A stretch of DNA of 64,000 nt, from assembly GCA_000531095.1 (NCBI GenBank), contig HG799465.1, forward strand, positions 1 to 64,000. Reading direction: 5' to 3'. Below the pieces are notes generated by a model that did no database searches, was not told where the DNA came from, and saw only the letters and a program-made list of their open reading frames with translations. A program made the translations under genes and the position numbers. Positions 46,453 through 55,580 of this stretch are shown here, in pieces; positions within the stretch are counted from its first letter, which is position 1, and every line of letters starts with the position of its first letter. Source of the DNA: Gemmata massiliana (lineage in GTDB: Bacteria; Planctomycetota; Planctomycetia; Gemmatales; Gemmataceae).

Positions 46453-47960
46453 GACTCTGTAGCAAGGAAAGGGAGTAATGGTTGCGTTCCCTCCCACACG
46501 CGGGATACTTTTACAGGGAGAAGTCGAGAGGGAGGTGTGCATATGCCACCGGGGCAATACATCCCAGATCCCACCGAGGGCGTCACCCGCGTGGAGGATC
46601 TTCCCCCAGCGCGGGCGCGCGCGGTCCCGCAACTATCGGCACCGCTGTTGCCCGAGCTGCGGGCGGTCGGCCTACCGCTACGACCTGGGCCACCGCACCC
46701 TCCACGATCTTGGTAATCGATCTCGCGGCGATCCCCTCGACCTGCTCGTGACGTACTCCAAGCACCGCTGCGACCACTGCCACCACCGGTTCTGTGCGGA
46801 CCTGTCGGACGTGGCCCCGGCCGGGAGCCATTACACCCACCACGTCATCTCCGTGGCCGTCAGCCTGGTCGTCGAGGACGGACTGCCGTACCGAACGGCA
46901 TCCTGGCACCTGTGGCGGGACCATCGCGTCTTCGTCCCCTACGCCACGATCCAGAACTGGGTCGAGGCGGCGGGGGAAAAAAGCCGACGAGCGGGGCGTG
47001 TCCGAACACCTGGACTGGGCACTGTCCGGCTTTTCCGGTTATCTGGCGGTGGATGAACTGTACGACGGCCCGTTCTGCGTGTTGTCGGCCGTAGACAGCC
47101 CGCAGCAGCGACGGGTTCTGTGCGAGGTACTCGACCACGCCCCCACGCATGACGACATCCGGCCTTTCCTGATGCGGTTGAAGGAGGCCATCGCGGCCCG
47201 CGGGGGGCGAACTCCGCGGGATCACCACCGACGGGTCCGCGCTGTACCCGATCCCGCTGGCCGAAGTCGTCCCCGCGGTTCCCCATCAGGTGTGCGAGTT
47301 CCATGTCCTCAAGGAGTTGACCAGGGCCATCTTGCATGCCGTGGCCGGGGTCCGCAAGAAGTTGAAAGCCCGTGTTCCGGCGTTGTCCCGCGGACGACCG
47401 CGGGACAACGCCGCGGCCCGTCGCCAGGTGCGGAAGGCCAAGCGGATCAAGCAACAGGTGACGGACGTGTTCGAGCATCGTCACCTGTTTGTTCGGCACG
47501 CGCTCACGACCTCACAGCGGGCCACCTTGAGTGGGCTGGTGCGCGGCGAGCCGATACTGGTTGCCCTGCGAGCAATCATGGACGAAGTCTACCATCTGTT
47601 CGACCGCCGCGGCCGCACCGATACCGCCCTGACCAAATTGGTCCGTCTGCGGCGGCACGTCCGACGTTATCGATCCCTGGGCCGGGCTCTGGACCAGTTG
47701 AACTCGCCCAACCTGGAGAAAGCACGGACGTTCCTCGACGATCGGCTCATGCCCTCAACCTCCAACGCCGTGGAGCGGAGCAACCGCCGTCACCGCAAGA
47801 TGCAGAAGTCCGTCTACCGAGTCCGAACAAAGACCAACTTGGAGGGTCGGTTGGCTCTGGACCTGCAACGCGAGCGCCAAACCACAGGACGACAAGCGAC
47901 GACAAAGACTCTCCACAAGCAGCGGAGAGAGGAATGACTCCCCTTCCTTGCTACAGAGTC
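46453..47960 (+). mobile_element. 1.5-kb insertion sequence with 24-bp inverted ends
   Basis: Left end GACTCTGTAGCAAGGAAAGG (46453 on) and right end at 47937-47960, whose complement begins GACTCTGTAGCAAGGAAGGG, match over 24 bp with one mismatch. The interior is filled by one broken transposase. No clear target-site duplication flanks it (sequences around the ends are TTATT and GAATT). The element sits on the left side of a tRNA-Arg gene. Confidence 0.8.
46543..47937 (+). pseudogene. DDE transposase of the 1.5-kb IS, three single-base frameshifts
   Basis: Starts MPPGQYIPDPTEGVTRVEDL after GGGAGG. The readable protein needs three shifts, each equal to one extra base: in a GC run near 46610-46640, at G5A6 (46972-46982) and at G6 (47202-47207). 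Pieces: zinc-finger-like CCPSCGRSAYRYDLG and HRCDHCHHRFC, helix-turn-helix LPYRTASWHLWRDH, catalytic region YLAVDELYDGPFCVLSAVD, ITTDGSALYP, then CEFHVLKELTRAIL and NAVERSNRRHRKMQ. Acidic residues in VDELYDG, TTDGS and AVERSN fit a DDE enzyme, perhaps ISL3-like. The element is probably intact in reality. Confidence 0.7.
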
Positions 47961-48051
47961 GAATTCCCGCAGTATTTAGGGCCATCGTGACGGCAGGCCG
48001 GAACACCCGGCGGTAAGCTGAAACGCTTCGACTATAAGGCCTTACGGCCAG

Positions 48052-48124
48052 TACCCTCGGCGCGATTCGAACGCGCGACCCCCGGTTTAGGAAACCAGTG
48101 CTCTATCCCCTGAGCTACGAGGGC
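48052..48124 (-). tRNA. tRNA-Arg (anticodon CCT)
   Basis: A 73-nt cloverleaf on the minus strand. Acceptor GCCCTCG pairs with CGAGGGT (first pair G-U), discriminator A. Anticodon stem CTGGT/ACCGG encloses loop TTCCTAA, giving CCT, so the tRNA reads AGG. The T arm has CGTTCGAATCG. It lies between an IS and a recombinase stub; Arg(CCT) genes are common integration sites, but no second copy of its 3' end is seen. Confidence 0.95.
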
Positions 48125-48277
48125 TAATACCTTATTTTTCAAACACTTGCGACTTCTTACCCGCCTCCATCCACCACATTTGATACCTCTTCTGACACCC
48201 GCTATCCTCGCAAGTGACCAAGGGTGTAGCAACACTCGTGGTCGAGCCACACCAACCGTTTGTGAGGAACGACCACC

Positions 48278-48492
48278 GTGTCTAAGAGCGATTCTACTTC
48301 GTCCGAGTTCGCGAGCAAGCCAAACAAACCGTACCCGGGCGATGGGCGAAGAAGATCCGCGGGAAGGCGCACTACATCGGCCCCTGGAACGATCTCGACG
48401 GCGCCCTCAAGAAATATCACGCTCAGAAGGTCGATCGACGGGTTGCAGCCCGACGTCGGGCACGAGATGTTGTGGGTTCTGCGCGACGCGCT
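48278..48492 (+). pseudogene. 5' stub of a tyrosine-recombinase-like gene
   Basis: From GTG at 48278 the product starts SKSDSTSSEFASKPNKPYPG. After a one-base shift near 48336 it continues RWAKKIRGKAHYIGPWNDL, GALKKYHAQKVDRR, and is then cut by the IS1-like element at about 48493. The KPYPxxxxAKKIRGKxHYxGPW pattern is that of the DNA-arm-binding N-terminus of planctomycete phage-type integrases. No catalytic domain follows. Confidence 0.55.
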
Positions 48493-49698
48493 GGTGGTGA
48501 CCTATTTGCGCGGCATATGTCTGGCGGGATACGCCACCCATTCCGACATTGACCACACGCGATCCGCTAAACCGGCGGCCATTGCGGGCGTTCGTTTCTG
48601 CCACCGACCGCGTTCGCCCTTGACCCGGAGGGTCCGCACGGGCCAGCCGAAGTTGTAACTGAAGTAGCGGAACACGGTCGCGGCACGATGGGTGTCCCAA
48701 TCCTTCGAGAGCGCATAGGTCTTGCGCGCCTTGCGGCGGCATCGATTGCGATCCGTCCCGTTGTGGCGCTCCACGAAGCTCGTGCTCACCACCCGCCCGA
48801 CGGCGGACGCGGCCACGGCGAGGGCCACCGCCGCCGCCGCCCCGAGCACCACGCGCGCGCTCACCCGCACCACCCGGTTGTTCTCCTTCTCCTTGTGAAC
48901 GGTCGCGCACGTGATCGCCGGCGGAACCGCCACGTGCGGGTTCCGGGGCCGACCCGGGCGACCGGCCCGCGGCGGCGCGACCACGTGCCCGTAGGCGCCC
49001 CGGATGGGCTCCGCGTACACGGGTACTCGTCGGACGTCATCCGCCGCATCACCCGACCGCCGGTCCGCGGGCGGAAGTCCCGGACCCGCGCGTGGGTCGC
49101 GTCGGCGGTCCGCTTGCCGACCACCGGGCTCACCACCAACCGGGTCTCGGGGGCGAGGGCCACGTGGTCCCCGCCGTCCCCTTGTCGGGGGCATCGCCGG
49201 CACAGTTCGTCTGCTTCCTGCCGACGAGCGCCCACGTCTCGTCGAACGGGCGCTCCGCGGTGTTCGGGGGAAAAAGGGACCAACTCGTCGTGCCGTTGTG
49301 CGGCGTGGTCGCCGGCCCGTCGGGTGTACCGGGCGACGGTGCCCGGGTGGGCGCGGATCCGCCGAGCCGTCTTGCGGGTGCCGATCCCTTCGGCCACGTG
49401 AGCCCGAACCGCGGTCACCTTCTCCGCCGAGAGCCGCGCGTCGAACCGGGGCGTGCCCTTGCGCTCGGAGACGCGCGCCTTGCCGGTTCGACAGCGGAGC
49501 ATCCGGCGGACCTTACCCGGCCCGTACCGGGAGGTCACGGTCCGGTTCCCGTGACCACGCTTCCCGTGGTCCGGGCCGCGCGGGTTCAGACCGCAGAACG
49601 GCCCCAGGTCGTCCATGATCGCCCCCGTGACCCCGGATTGACGGGAGTCGCTCTACGGCAACCCATCTTGCTCGTGCAGCGCAAATAGGGCACCACCC
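48493..49698 (-). mobile_element. IS1-like element
   Basis: Imperfect terminal inverted repeats: GGTGGTGACCTATTTGCGCG at 48493 and the complement of CGCAAATAGGGCACCACCC ending at 49698. About 1.2 kb, carrying one transposase on the minus strand. It interrupts a recombinase-like gene. A second copy of about 130 bp of its right end appears at 49751-49881, with two substitutions. Confidence 0.7.
48502..49616 (-). pseudogene. IS1-family transposase, several frameshifts
   Basis: From ATG at 49616: MDDLGPFCGLNPRGPDHGKR, RTVTSRYGPGKVRRMLRC and FDARLSAEKVTAVRAHVAEG (zinc-ribbon and HTH of IS1-like transposases of planctomycetes). The frame changes at GTCCCTTTTTCCCCC (near 49266-49278), where PFDETWALVGRKQTNC takes over. 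It returns near GDHVALAPETRLVVSPVVGK and shifts again after MTSDEYP to reach TSFVERHNGTDRNRCRRKAR and DWDTHRAATVFRYFSYNFGW, ending at 48502. At least three single-base shifts, one in a homopolymer; decay or sequencing error. Confidence 0.7.
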
Positions 49699-49881
49699 GG
49701 ATCGCCAACAACTCCAAAAACGAGGTGGATGTGATAACTTCGTATAGCTTGTCCGGGCCGCGCGGGTTCAGACCGCAGAACGGCCCCAGGTCGTCCATGA
49801 TCGCCCCCGTGATCCCGGATTGACGGGAGTCGTTCTACGGCAACCCATCTTGCTCGTGCAGCGCAAATAGGGCACCACCCG
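49570..49881. repeat. Direct repeat of the IS1-like end, about 130 bp, around a lox fragment
   Basis: Copy A is 49570-49699 and copy B is 49751-49881; they differ at two bases. Each spans the start of the transposase gene to the terminal GGGCACCACCC. The 51 nt between them end in ATAACTTCGTATAGC. The flanks beyond the two copies differ, as expected if sequences from two different IS copies were joined. Confidence 0.8.
49734..49748. other. 15-nt lox / linker fragment
   Basis: ATAACTTCGTATAGC: one full lox arm plus the first two bases of the spacer, identical to the same positions of the sequence at 40754-40768. It sits exactly before the second copy of the IS1-like end. Most simply a truncated library linker left by the assembler. 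Confidence 0.75.
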
Positions 49882-50266
49882 ATCTCGGCCGGCGGTAAAT
49901 GGGCAACCACGGGTAACCGCGTCATAGCTTCTCCTCCCACAATTGGAGAGGATAGCCACCAACGAGATTCGGTATATTACAGCGGCGCGCAAGATACGCA
50001 TTGATTGAGGGCGTTCAGGGAACGATTGGCTGAGATTTTCAGCGTTTCCGCCCTGCGCATCTTTCGCGCCGCCGTAACAAGTAGTCTAACGCGTTCACCT
50101 TCTTCCTCGGGATACTGTCTGCGACCCGCGATCCGTGCAGCGCGATCGTCCTCTGCGTACTGTGTTGCTCCGTTCTCCCGATTCTGATCGACCGCCGCAC
50201 CGAATTCCGCTAGCGCCCGCTTTGCAATCACCCACCGCCCTTGCGGGCGGGGTTCACGGAGTGCAA
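49882..50266. other. No convincing gene; one dispersed hairpin repeat
   Basis: A minus-strand frame is open over most of this stretch but its third codon positions are not GC-biased and the product is not recognisable, so it is not called. At 50224-50275 two copies of GCAATCACCCAC flank CCGCCCTTGCGGGCGGGG, a dispersed hairpin repeat also found at 53641, 57264 and 63008. Confidence 0.4.
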
Positions 50267-51388
50267 TCACCCACGTTCGGCGATCGGCTTCACCGTGCGC
50301 GGAGCCGGTCCCTTGTAGATCGCGCGGGGTCGAATGAGCCGATTGTTGTCGAGTTGCTCGATCACGTGCGCGGCCCACCCCGTAATGCGCGACATCGCGA
50401 AGATCGGTGTGTACAGCGGAATCTCGAGCTTCATCGCGTGGTACAGCCGACCCGCGGGCCAGTCGAGGTTCGGGTACATGTTCTTCTCGGCCGCCATCAC
50501 GCGCTCGATGATGTCAGCGGTCTCTTCCCACTTCGTCGCCCCGGCCCCTTCCGCCGCAGCGCCCGCGTACTTCTTCAGAATGGTCGCGCGCACGTCACCG
50601 GCTTTGTAGACTCGGTGACCGAAGCCCATGATGCGCTCCTTGCGCGCGAGCGCGGCTTTTGTCCACGCCTCGGCTTGGTCCGGGCCGCCGGCCGCGAGCA
50701 GGATGTCCATCACCTTCTCGTTCGCGCCGCCGTGGAGCGGGCCTTTCAGCGCGCCAATGGCCCCGGTGACGCCGCTGTGAAGGTCCGAGAGCGTGGAGAC
50801 GATCACCCGCGCCGCGAACGTGCTCGCGTTGAACTCGTGCTCCGCGTAGAGAATGAGCGACACATCCAGTGCCTTCACCTCGGCCGACGACGCCTCTTCC
50901 CCTCGGAGCATGTAAAGAAAGTTCGCCGCGTGAGAGAGATCCTGGCGCGCGGGCACAACGGGTAACCCCTTCGCGATCCGGTACTGGTCCGCGATCGCGA
51001 CCGGGATCTGTGCCAGTAGGCGCTCGGACTTGCGCAAGTTCGCAATATGCGAATTGTCAGCCGCGTCCTGGTCGAAGTGCCCCAGCGCGCTGACCGCGGT
51101 GCGGAGCGCGTCGAGCGGGGTCGTCCACTTGGGCAGCGCGGCGAACAGATCTTTCAGTGAAGGCGGGAGCCTTCGCGCGGCAGCTACGCCCGCGTGGAAC
51201 TCCTGCAACCGCGCCGCAGACGGCAGTTCGCCGTGCAGTAAGAGGAACGCGACCTCGTCGAACGAGCAATTTTCCGCGAGGTCGCCGACACTGTAGCCGC
51301 GGTAACTCAGGCCGTCCGCGACCGTGCAGATCGCGGTTTCACCAGCGGGCACGCCTTCGAGACCGGGAGAGTAAGCCGGTGTGGTCAT
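50267..51388 (-). CDS. Citrate synthase / 2-methylcitrate synthase
   Basis: 373 residues, the short type-I-like form. Seen: GLEGVPAGETAICTVADGLSYRGY at the start, the first active-site His region FNASTFAARVIVSTLSDLHS, the catalytic GALKGPLHGGANEKVMDIL, the second His GFGHRVYKAGDVRA, and the Asp region NLDWPAGRLYHAM. It condenses acetyl-CoA (or propionyl-CoA) with oxaloacetate. Short enzymes of this form are often methylcitrate synthases or bifunctional; the lyase at 1128 is the companion step of the methylcitrate cycle, but it is 49 kb away. Confidence 0.88.
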   Translation of the reverse strand: MTTPAYSPGLEGVPAGETAICTVADGLSYRGYSVGDLAENCSFDEVAFLLLHGELPSAARLQEFHAGVAAARRLPPSLKDLFAALPKWTTPLDALRTAVSALGHFDQDAADNSHIANLRKSERLLAQIPVAIADQYRIAKGLPVVPARQDLSHAANFLYMLRGEEASSAEVKALDVSLILYAEHEFNASTFAARVIVSTLSDLHSGVTGAIGALKGPLHGGANEKVMDILLAAGGPDQAEAWTKAALARKERIMGFGHRVYKAGDVRATILKKYAGAAAEGAGATKWEETADIIERVMAAEKNMYPNLDWPAGRLYHAMKLEIPLYTPIFAMSRITGWAAHVIEQLDNNRLIRPRAIYKGPAPRTVKPIAERG

Positions 51389-51511
51389 GTTGTCCTTTCA
51401 CGGAACCTATCGTAGAACCTCCCCCGGCCGCGAAGCCTCGAGCACAGCGGTTTCGCGCGCCCACGCCCTCTTCCTTCTTAGGGAAGGGGGTTGGGGGTTA
51501 GGTTCTTCGCC

Positions 51512-52345
51512 TCAAACGACTTTTGCGCTAGTGGGCGGCCACACGAGAGCGTAAACGGTGTTGGCCAACATCGCGAGAACGAAGTCGATCATCAGGATGG
51601 CAACGAACGCCACGACGAACGCCTCGGTCGCGGCCCGCCCGACACCTTCAGCTCCGGGCCGACTGTTGAACCCGCGGTGACACGCGATCAGCGACAGCAC
51701 GCCGCCGAACACGAAAGCTTTCCCTAAACCCACCATCACGTCCCACACTTTAACGAACTCGCGGGTGTGGCGCCAGTAGTGAAAGCTGTCGATGTTGTAC
51801 ACGTGCAGGCAGATCAGGGAACTACCGAGCAAACCCATGACATCGGCTAGAACGGTGAGCAAAGGAAGCAAGAAAAGGGCCGCGAGCAGGCGCGGGCCGG
51901 CGAGGTACTTCACCGGGTCTACACCGAGACACGCGAGCGCGTCGAGTTGCTCGGTCACGCGCATGGTCGCGAGTTCCGCCGCCATCGCGGACCCGACGCG
52001 CCCCGCGAGCATGACCGCTGCGAGGACCGGTCCGAGTTCTCGAACCACCGATATGTGAATGACCGCACCGAGCGACGTTTCCAGGCCGATTGTGTGGAAC
52101 TGGCCGTAGGCTTGAACCGCGAGCACCATGCCAATGAACATGCCGGTGATCGCGACCACGCTCACGCTGTTGGTGCCGACCTCGACCGAGAGCCGCAGGA
52201 AGTCCCGGCTCCCAAAAGCGCGCTGGGCAATCCCCTTCGCGGCGCGCAGCGAAAACAACCACCAATCCCCGAACGCAATCATGGCGTTCGTAAACGGACC
52301 GGTCCACCGGGCAACGAACGCGGGTGCGGGACGAGCAGAAGACAT
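51512..52345 (-). CDS. mlaE: MlaE-type ABC transporter permease
   Basis: 277 residues with five or six membrane helices. Family blocks: RLSVEVGTNSVSVVAITGMFIGMVLAVQ, VIHISVVRELGPVLAAVMLAGRVGSAMAAELATMRVTEQLDALACLGVDP and KAFVFGGVLSLIACHRGF. This is the permease of the MCE/Mla phospholipid transport system that keeps outer-membrane lipid asymmetry. The ATPase mlaF is at 2119; no mlaD/MCE gene is next to either. It follows citrate synthase on the same strand. Confidence 0.9.
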   Translation of the reverse strand: MSSARPAPAFVARWTGPFTNAMIAFGDWWLFSLRAAKGIAQRAFGSRDFLRLSVEVGTNSVSVVAITGMFIGMVLAVQAYGQFHTIGLETSLGAVIHISVVRELGPVLAAVMLAGRVGSAMAAELATMRVTEQLDALACLGVDPVKYLAGPRLLAALFLLPLLTVLADVMGLLGSSLICLHVYNIDSFHYWRHTREFVKVWDVMVGLGKAFVFGGVLSLIACHRGFNSRPGAEGVGRAATEAFVVAFVAILMIDFVLAMLANTVYALVWPPTSAKVV

Positions 52346-52397
52346 GACGCGGTTGTACCGCGCAGATGTGCCGAAGGGCAGACCAATCGGGGAACAC

Positions 52398-52526
52398 CTG
52401 GGACCGCGGGCGTCCCGCCCGCATCTTCCCGCCTCAGTTGGGCGCGCCGAACACTGCGGCCGATGTGCAACGAATCTCAGTCACCACACCCCGCAACCCG
52501 AGCGGGCGGGACGCCCGCGGTCCCAG
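52398..52526. repeat. Inverted pair of a GGGACCGCGGGCGTCCCGCC repeat
   Basis: Left arm CTGGGACCGCGGGCGTCCCG from 52398 and right arm GGGACGCCCGCGGTCCCAG ending 52526 are complements; each arm is also internally palindromic. Between the mlaE start and the M50 protease stop. It may insulate the two genes. Confidence 0.75.
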
Positions 52527-52569
52527 GAAAAAGCAAAATGCCCTCCCCAAATTCGGAGAGGGCAAAAGG

Positions 52570-53436
52570 TTATCGCGACAGTACCCGAACCGGGACGCCG
52601 TCCACCCACTGGATCCAGACGCCGTGAACCGCGTCCCACGCGATGCCAGTGAACCGGCGCGCTGCGAGATCCACGTTCGCGTCTCGCGGGTATTCCGGAA
52701 CCGGTTCTGGTTCTCCGAAGAAGGCCTGCGCCCGGCGCTCCATGTCTCTCCGCGCCGCACGTACCCGCAGTGACGCGAGTTCGGACTGCCCCATCAGCCA
52801 CACCACGACCGCAATGGCCATCAGACTGAACTGCGGAATCATGATCCCGCCGACGAAGAACAATACGGCGACCACGGTGCCGACCGTTACCGCGACCTCC
52901 GTCGCACGCAGGCGCGTCACCTGCGTCGCGAGCAGCGCCCGCAACACGCGGCCCCCATCCATCGGGAACGCCGGCAGCAGGTTAAACAGAACCAAAAACA
53001 CGTTCGCGACGAGTAACTGATTCACAAACGCTTCGATCGGGTCCGACATCCGCTCCCAGGGGAGCGCCAGTCCGCCCGCGGACAACCCGAGCAGCAACCC
53101 GACCGCGATCACGACGTTCACCGCGGGGCCGGCGAGCGCGACCACAATTTCCTGCCCCGGCTTTTCCGGCATACCTTCGAGCGACGCCACGCCGCCGACC
53201 GGGTACAACGTGATGTCCCGCGTGCGGATGCCATACGAAGCCGCCGCGAGCGCGTGCCCGAACTCGTGCAGCGCGACGCACGCGAACACGGCGAACACGA
53301 ACAGAACTTCGGACGTGAGTTCCCCCGCGCTCGCCCCAGCCCCGGACATCACAACGAACAGCGGCAGGAGCCAAAACGTCGGGTGGATATATAGGTCAAT
53401 GCCGAATAGTCGGCCTAGTTTCAAAGAGCTAAACAT
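52570..53436 (-). CDS. Site-2-type zinc metalloprotease (M50)
   Basis: 288 residues. Membrane protease with the catalytic HEFGH (57-61) in a helix and the second metal ligand Asp in FPMDGGR (about 152-158). The C-terminal part has several more helices. M50 enzymes cut other membrane proteins such as anti-sigma factors. The ATG at 53436 gives MFSSLKLGRLFGIDLYIHPTF, the usual start of the family, and AAGGGGA lies upstream; the frame stays open to 53517. No obvious substrate gene is adjacent. Confidence 0.85.
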   Translation of the reverse strand: MFSSLKLGRLFGIDLYIHPTFWLLPLFVVMSGAGASAGELTSEVLFVFAVFACVALHEFGHALAAASYGIRTRDITLYPVGGVASLEGMPEKPGQEIVVALAGPAVNVVIAVGLLLGLSAGGLALPWERMSDPIEAFVNQLLVANVFLVLFNLLPAFPMDGGRVLRALLATQVTRLRATEVAVTVGTVVAVLFFVGGIMIPQFSLMAIAVVVWLMGQSELASLRVRAARRDMERRAQAFFGEPEPVPEYPRDANVDLAARRFTGIAWDAVHGVWIQWVDGVPVRVLSR

Positions 53437-53714
53437 TAGAGCGATTCCCCTTTCCGGCGGCAGATTATGCACCGCCCATGCCATTATTCGATGGCGGACA
53501 AGGGAAATTGGATTCACAGGTCGGATAGAAGGCTAAATCGCTCAAAAGAAGTGCTGATTCTGTAATCACATATTCGCGGCAAAATCGTTCGCAACTCCAA
53601 CAACCCGCGGCGAAACGGAGATGGAGTTATCTGAACTACCCCGCCCTTGTGGGCGGGGTCACCTGCGATCAGGAGCTGGAAGCCGCGGCTAGCGAAGCTA
53701 CCAACACCCGTCAT

Positions 53715-54185
53715 TTACTCCTTGATTTCTTCCTTCACCAAGTTCAGGTAGAAGGTCTTCTTCTCTTCAAGTTTCTTGGCGAGAAGAGCTTCGGCCTCTT
53801 CCTTCTGGTTGTAGGGGAACTTCTCAACGACCTTGCTGCCATTGTCGAACACGATCCACACGGCGCGGGTGCGGACCTCTTTCGCGGTCCGCGAGCGCTT
53901 AGTAGTCGTCTTCTTGACGGCGACCTTCTTGACCTTCTTCTTCTTCTTGGGGCGGTCCTCGTCGTCGCCGTCGTCGTCGCCCGAGTCTCCATCGCCCTCG
54001 GCGTCCGCGTCACCCTCGGCGTCCCCCTCTCCCTCGGCTTCCGCGTCGCCCTCGGTATCGGAATCCTCTTCTTCCTCGTCCTCGTCTTCGGTTTCTTCGC
54101 CTTCGGTTTCTTCCTCACGCTGCTTGGCCTCGAGCGCCTCTGCCTCGCGCCGCAGGTCCATCCGGCTCTTGCGCCCCTTTGCCAT
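53715..54185 (-). CDS. Acidic-basic low-complexity protein
   Basis: 156 residues. Three zones: a short basic start (MAKGRKSRMDLRREAE), a very acidic run (about residues 23-72; Glu, Asp and Gly with almost no hydrophobics), then a Lys-rich stretch (RPKKKKKVKKVAVKKTTTK) followed by a short folded-looking tail (AVWIVFDNGSKVVEKFPYNQ, EAEALLAKKLEEKK). The Lys-rich part recalls histone-like tails, and the tail may be a small beta/alpha domain. Function unknown. GGAGGGG precedes the ATG at 54185. Confidence 0.65.
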   Translation of the reverse strand: MAKGRKSRMDLRREAEALEAKQREEETEGEETEDEDEEEEDSDTEGDAEAEGEGDAEGDADAEGDGDSGDDDGDDEDRPKKKKKVKKVAVKKTTTKRSRTAKEVRTRAVWIVFDNGSKVVEKFPYNQKEEAEALLAKKLEEKKTFYLNLVKEEIKE

Positions 54186-54290
54186 CTGCGTCCCCTCCGA
54201 GCATATTTGAATCGCAACCGTTAAGCTAACTCGGGACACGGGTAGCGACAAGGGCGAGCGCGGGCACACTTCGTGCCACACGCCTCGACG

Positions 54291-55346
54291 CTAGATCCAC
54301 TTCTTCCAACGGAAGAACGCCAGTGACGCGATCCCAGTGAGCAGCATCAGCCCCAAGGCGAGCGGGTACCCCCACTCCCATTCGAGTTCCGGCATGTGTT
54401 TGAAGTTCATGCCGTAGACACTGGAAATGAGTGTCAGTGGGAGAATGGTGGTGGAGATCATGGTGAGCACCTTCATGATCTGATTCAGCCGATTCGAGAC
54501 GGCCGCGAGGTGCGTTTCGCCGAGGTCACTGACCATTTCGCGCGCCGCTTCGATCAGTTCCGTGTAGCGCACCAGGTGATCGTAGACGTTGCGGTAGTAC
54601 GCGATCTCGCGCGCCTCCACCAACTCGAACTCCCCGCGGATCAACCGCGACAGCACCTCGCGCTCGATGATGAGCGTCTTCCGCATGCCGGTGACGATCC
54701 GTTTGAGTTTCAGGATGCCAGAAATGAGTTTGGCCGTCGGGCGCGTGAAGATGCGCGATTCCAATCGGTCCAGTTTACCCGCGACCCACTCCACCACCGG
54801 CGCGTACTCGTCCACCATCGCATCGAGAACGATGTGGAATACGTAATCCGGGCCACGCCGGGCCGAGTCCCCGTGGCGCGCGAGGAACTGGTGCGCGCTC
54901 GCGATGCACGGGACCGATTCCATCGAGTGCGTGATGAGGACGTTCTTCGTGAGCACCGCACTTAACTGTGGCCGGTGCCGGCGCAACATCCGCGACGCGG
55001 ACGGGAGTTTCGCTTCGCCCTCGGGCACCTTCCCCTTCGACGCGGCCAACTTCGAGAGCCCGGGCGGGAGCGGGTTCACGATCACGAACAGGTAATCCGG
55101 GAACTCTTCCACTTTCGGAAAGTGCGCGCCCTGGTCCGGTTCGCGGCGCATGCGAGTGATGTCTTCGAGCGTGAGCATGTGAACGGCAAAGAATTTCTGA
55201 AATACTCTCGCCTCTTCTTCCGGGGTCGGATTGCTCATATCGACCCAGATGAACTCTTCGGCCGGAATGGTGGCGGCCGATTCGGGCAACCCTTCCGCGC
55301 CCGTGCGCTCGCAGCACGAACCGTTCCAGCGGTGGACGGTAATCAT
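54291..55346 (-). CDS. corA: CorA-type divalent cation channel
   Basis: 351 residues. A cytoplasmic alpha/beta N-terminal domain (EEFIWVDMSNPTPEE, FAVHMLTLEDITRMRREP), a long helix (VDEYAPVVEWVAGKLDRLES onwards) and two C-terminal membrane helices with the selectivity-filter YGMNFKHMPE. The GMN motif identifies the Mg2+/Co2+ channel family, which works as a pentamer. The ATG at 55346 is chosen because earlier codons encode an unlikely Arg-rich extension. No operon partners. Confidence 0.9.
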   Translation of the reverse strand: MITVHRWNGSCCERTGAEGLPESAATIPAEEFIWVDMSNPTPEEEARVFQKFFAVHMLTLEDITRMRREPDQGAHFPKVEEFPDYLFVIVNPLPPGLSKLAASKGKVPEGEAKLPSASRMLRRHRPQLSAVLTKNVLITHSMESVPCIASAHQFLARHGDSARRGPDYVFHIVLDAMVDEYAPVVEWVAGKLDRLESRIFTRPTAKLISGILKLKRIVTGMRKTLIIEREVLSRLIRGEFELVEAREIAYYRNVYDHLVRYTELIEAAREMVSDLGETHLAAVSNRLNQIMKVLTMISTTILPLTLISSVYGMNFKHMPELEWEWGYPLALGLMLLTGIASLAFFRWKKWI

Positions 55347-55580
55347 TAACGTGTTCCGGAAGCGAAAGTTTGAATTGCCGCGGCCCCGTTCGCGTCTAGA
55401 TACGGAGAGGTCCGTCGGGCGGCGCGTTGCGAAGTCGAGGACCGGTTCCGAAGTCGACAGGCCCCTTGTTCCACTGGCCCCGCGTTTTTCGCGGTTCCGA
55501 ATTTCGGTTGGAAGATGCCACGTGGGTGGGGGTAGAATACGAGCCACCGGATCCGCTCCCGCCTGGAACGTGTCCCCCTC

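Noticed and set aside
46972-46983. Programmed frameshift at A6G in the transposase
   Set aside because: The shift needed is equivalent to one extra base, not the usual -1 slip, and two other one-base shifts occur in the same gene, so sequence error is simpler.
49977-50378. Minus-strand open frame of 133 codons
   Set aside because: It overlaps the end of citrate synthase, lacks GC bias in third positions and gives no recognisable domain.
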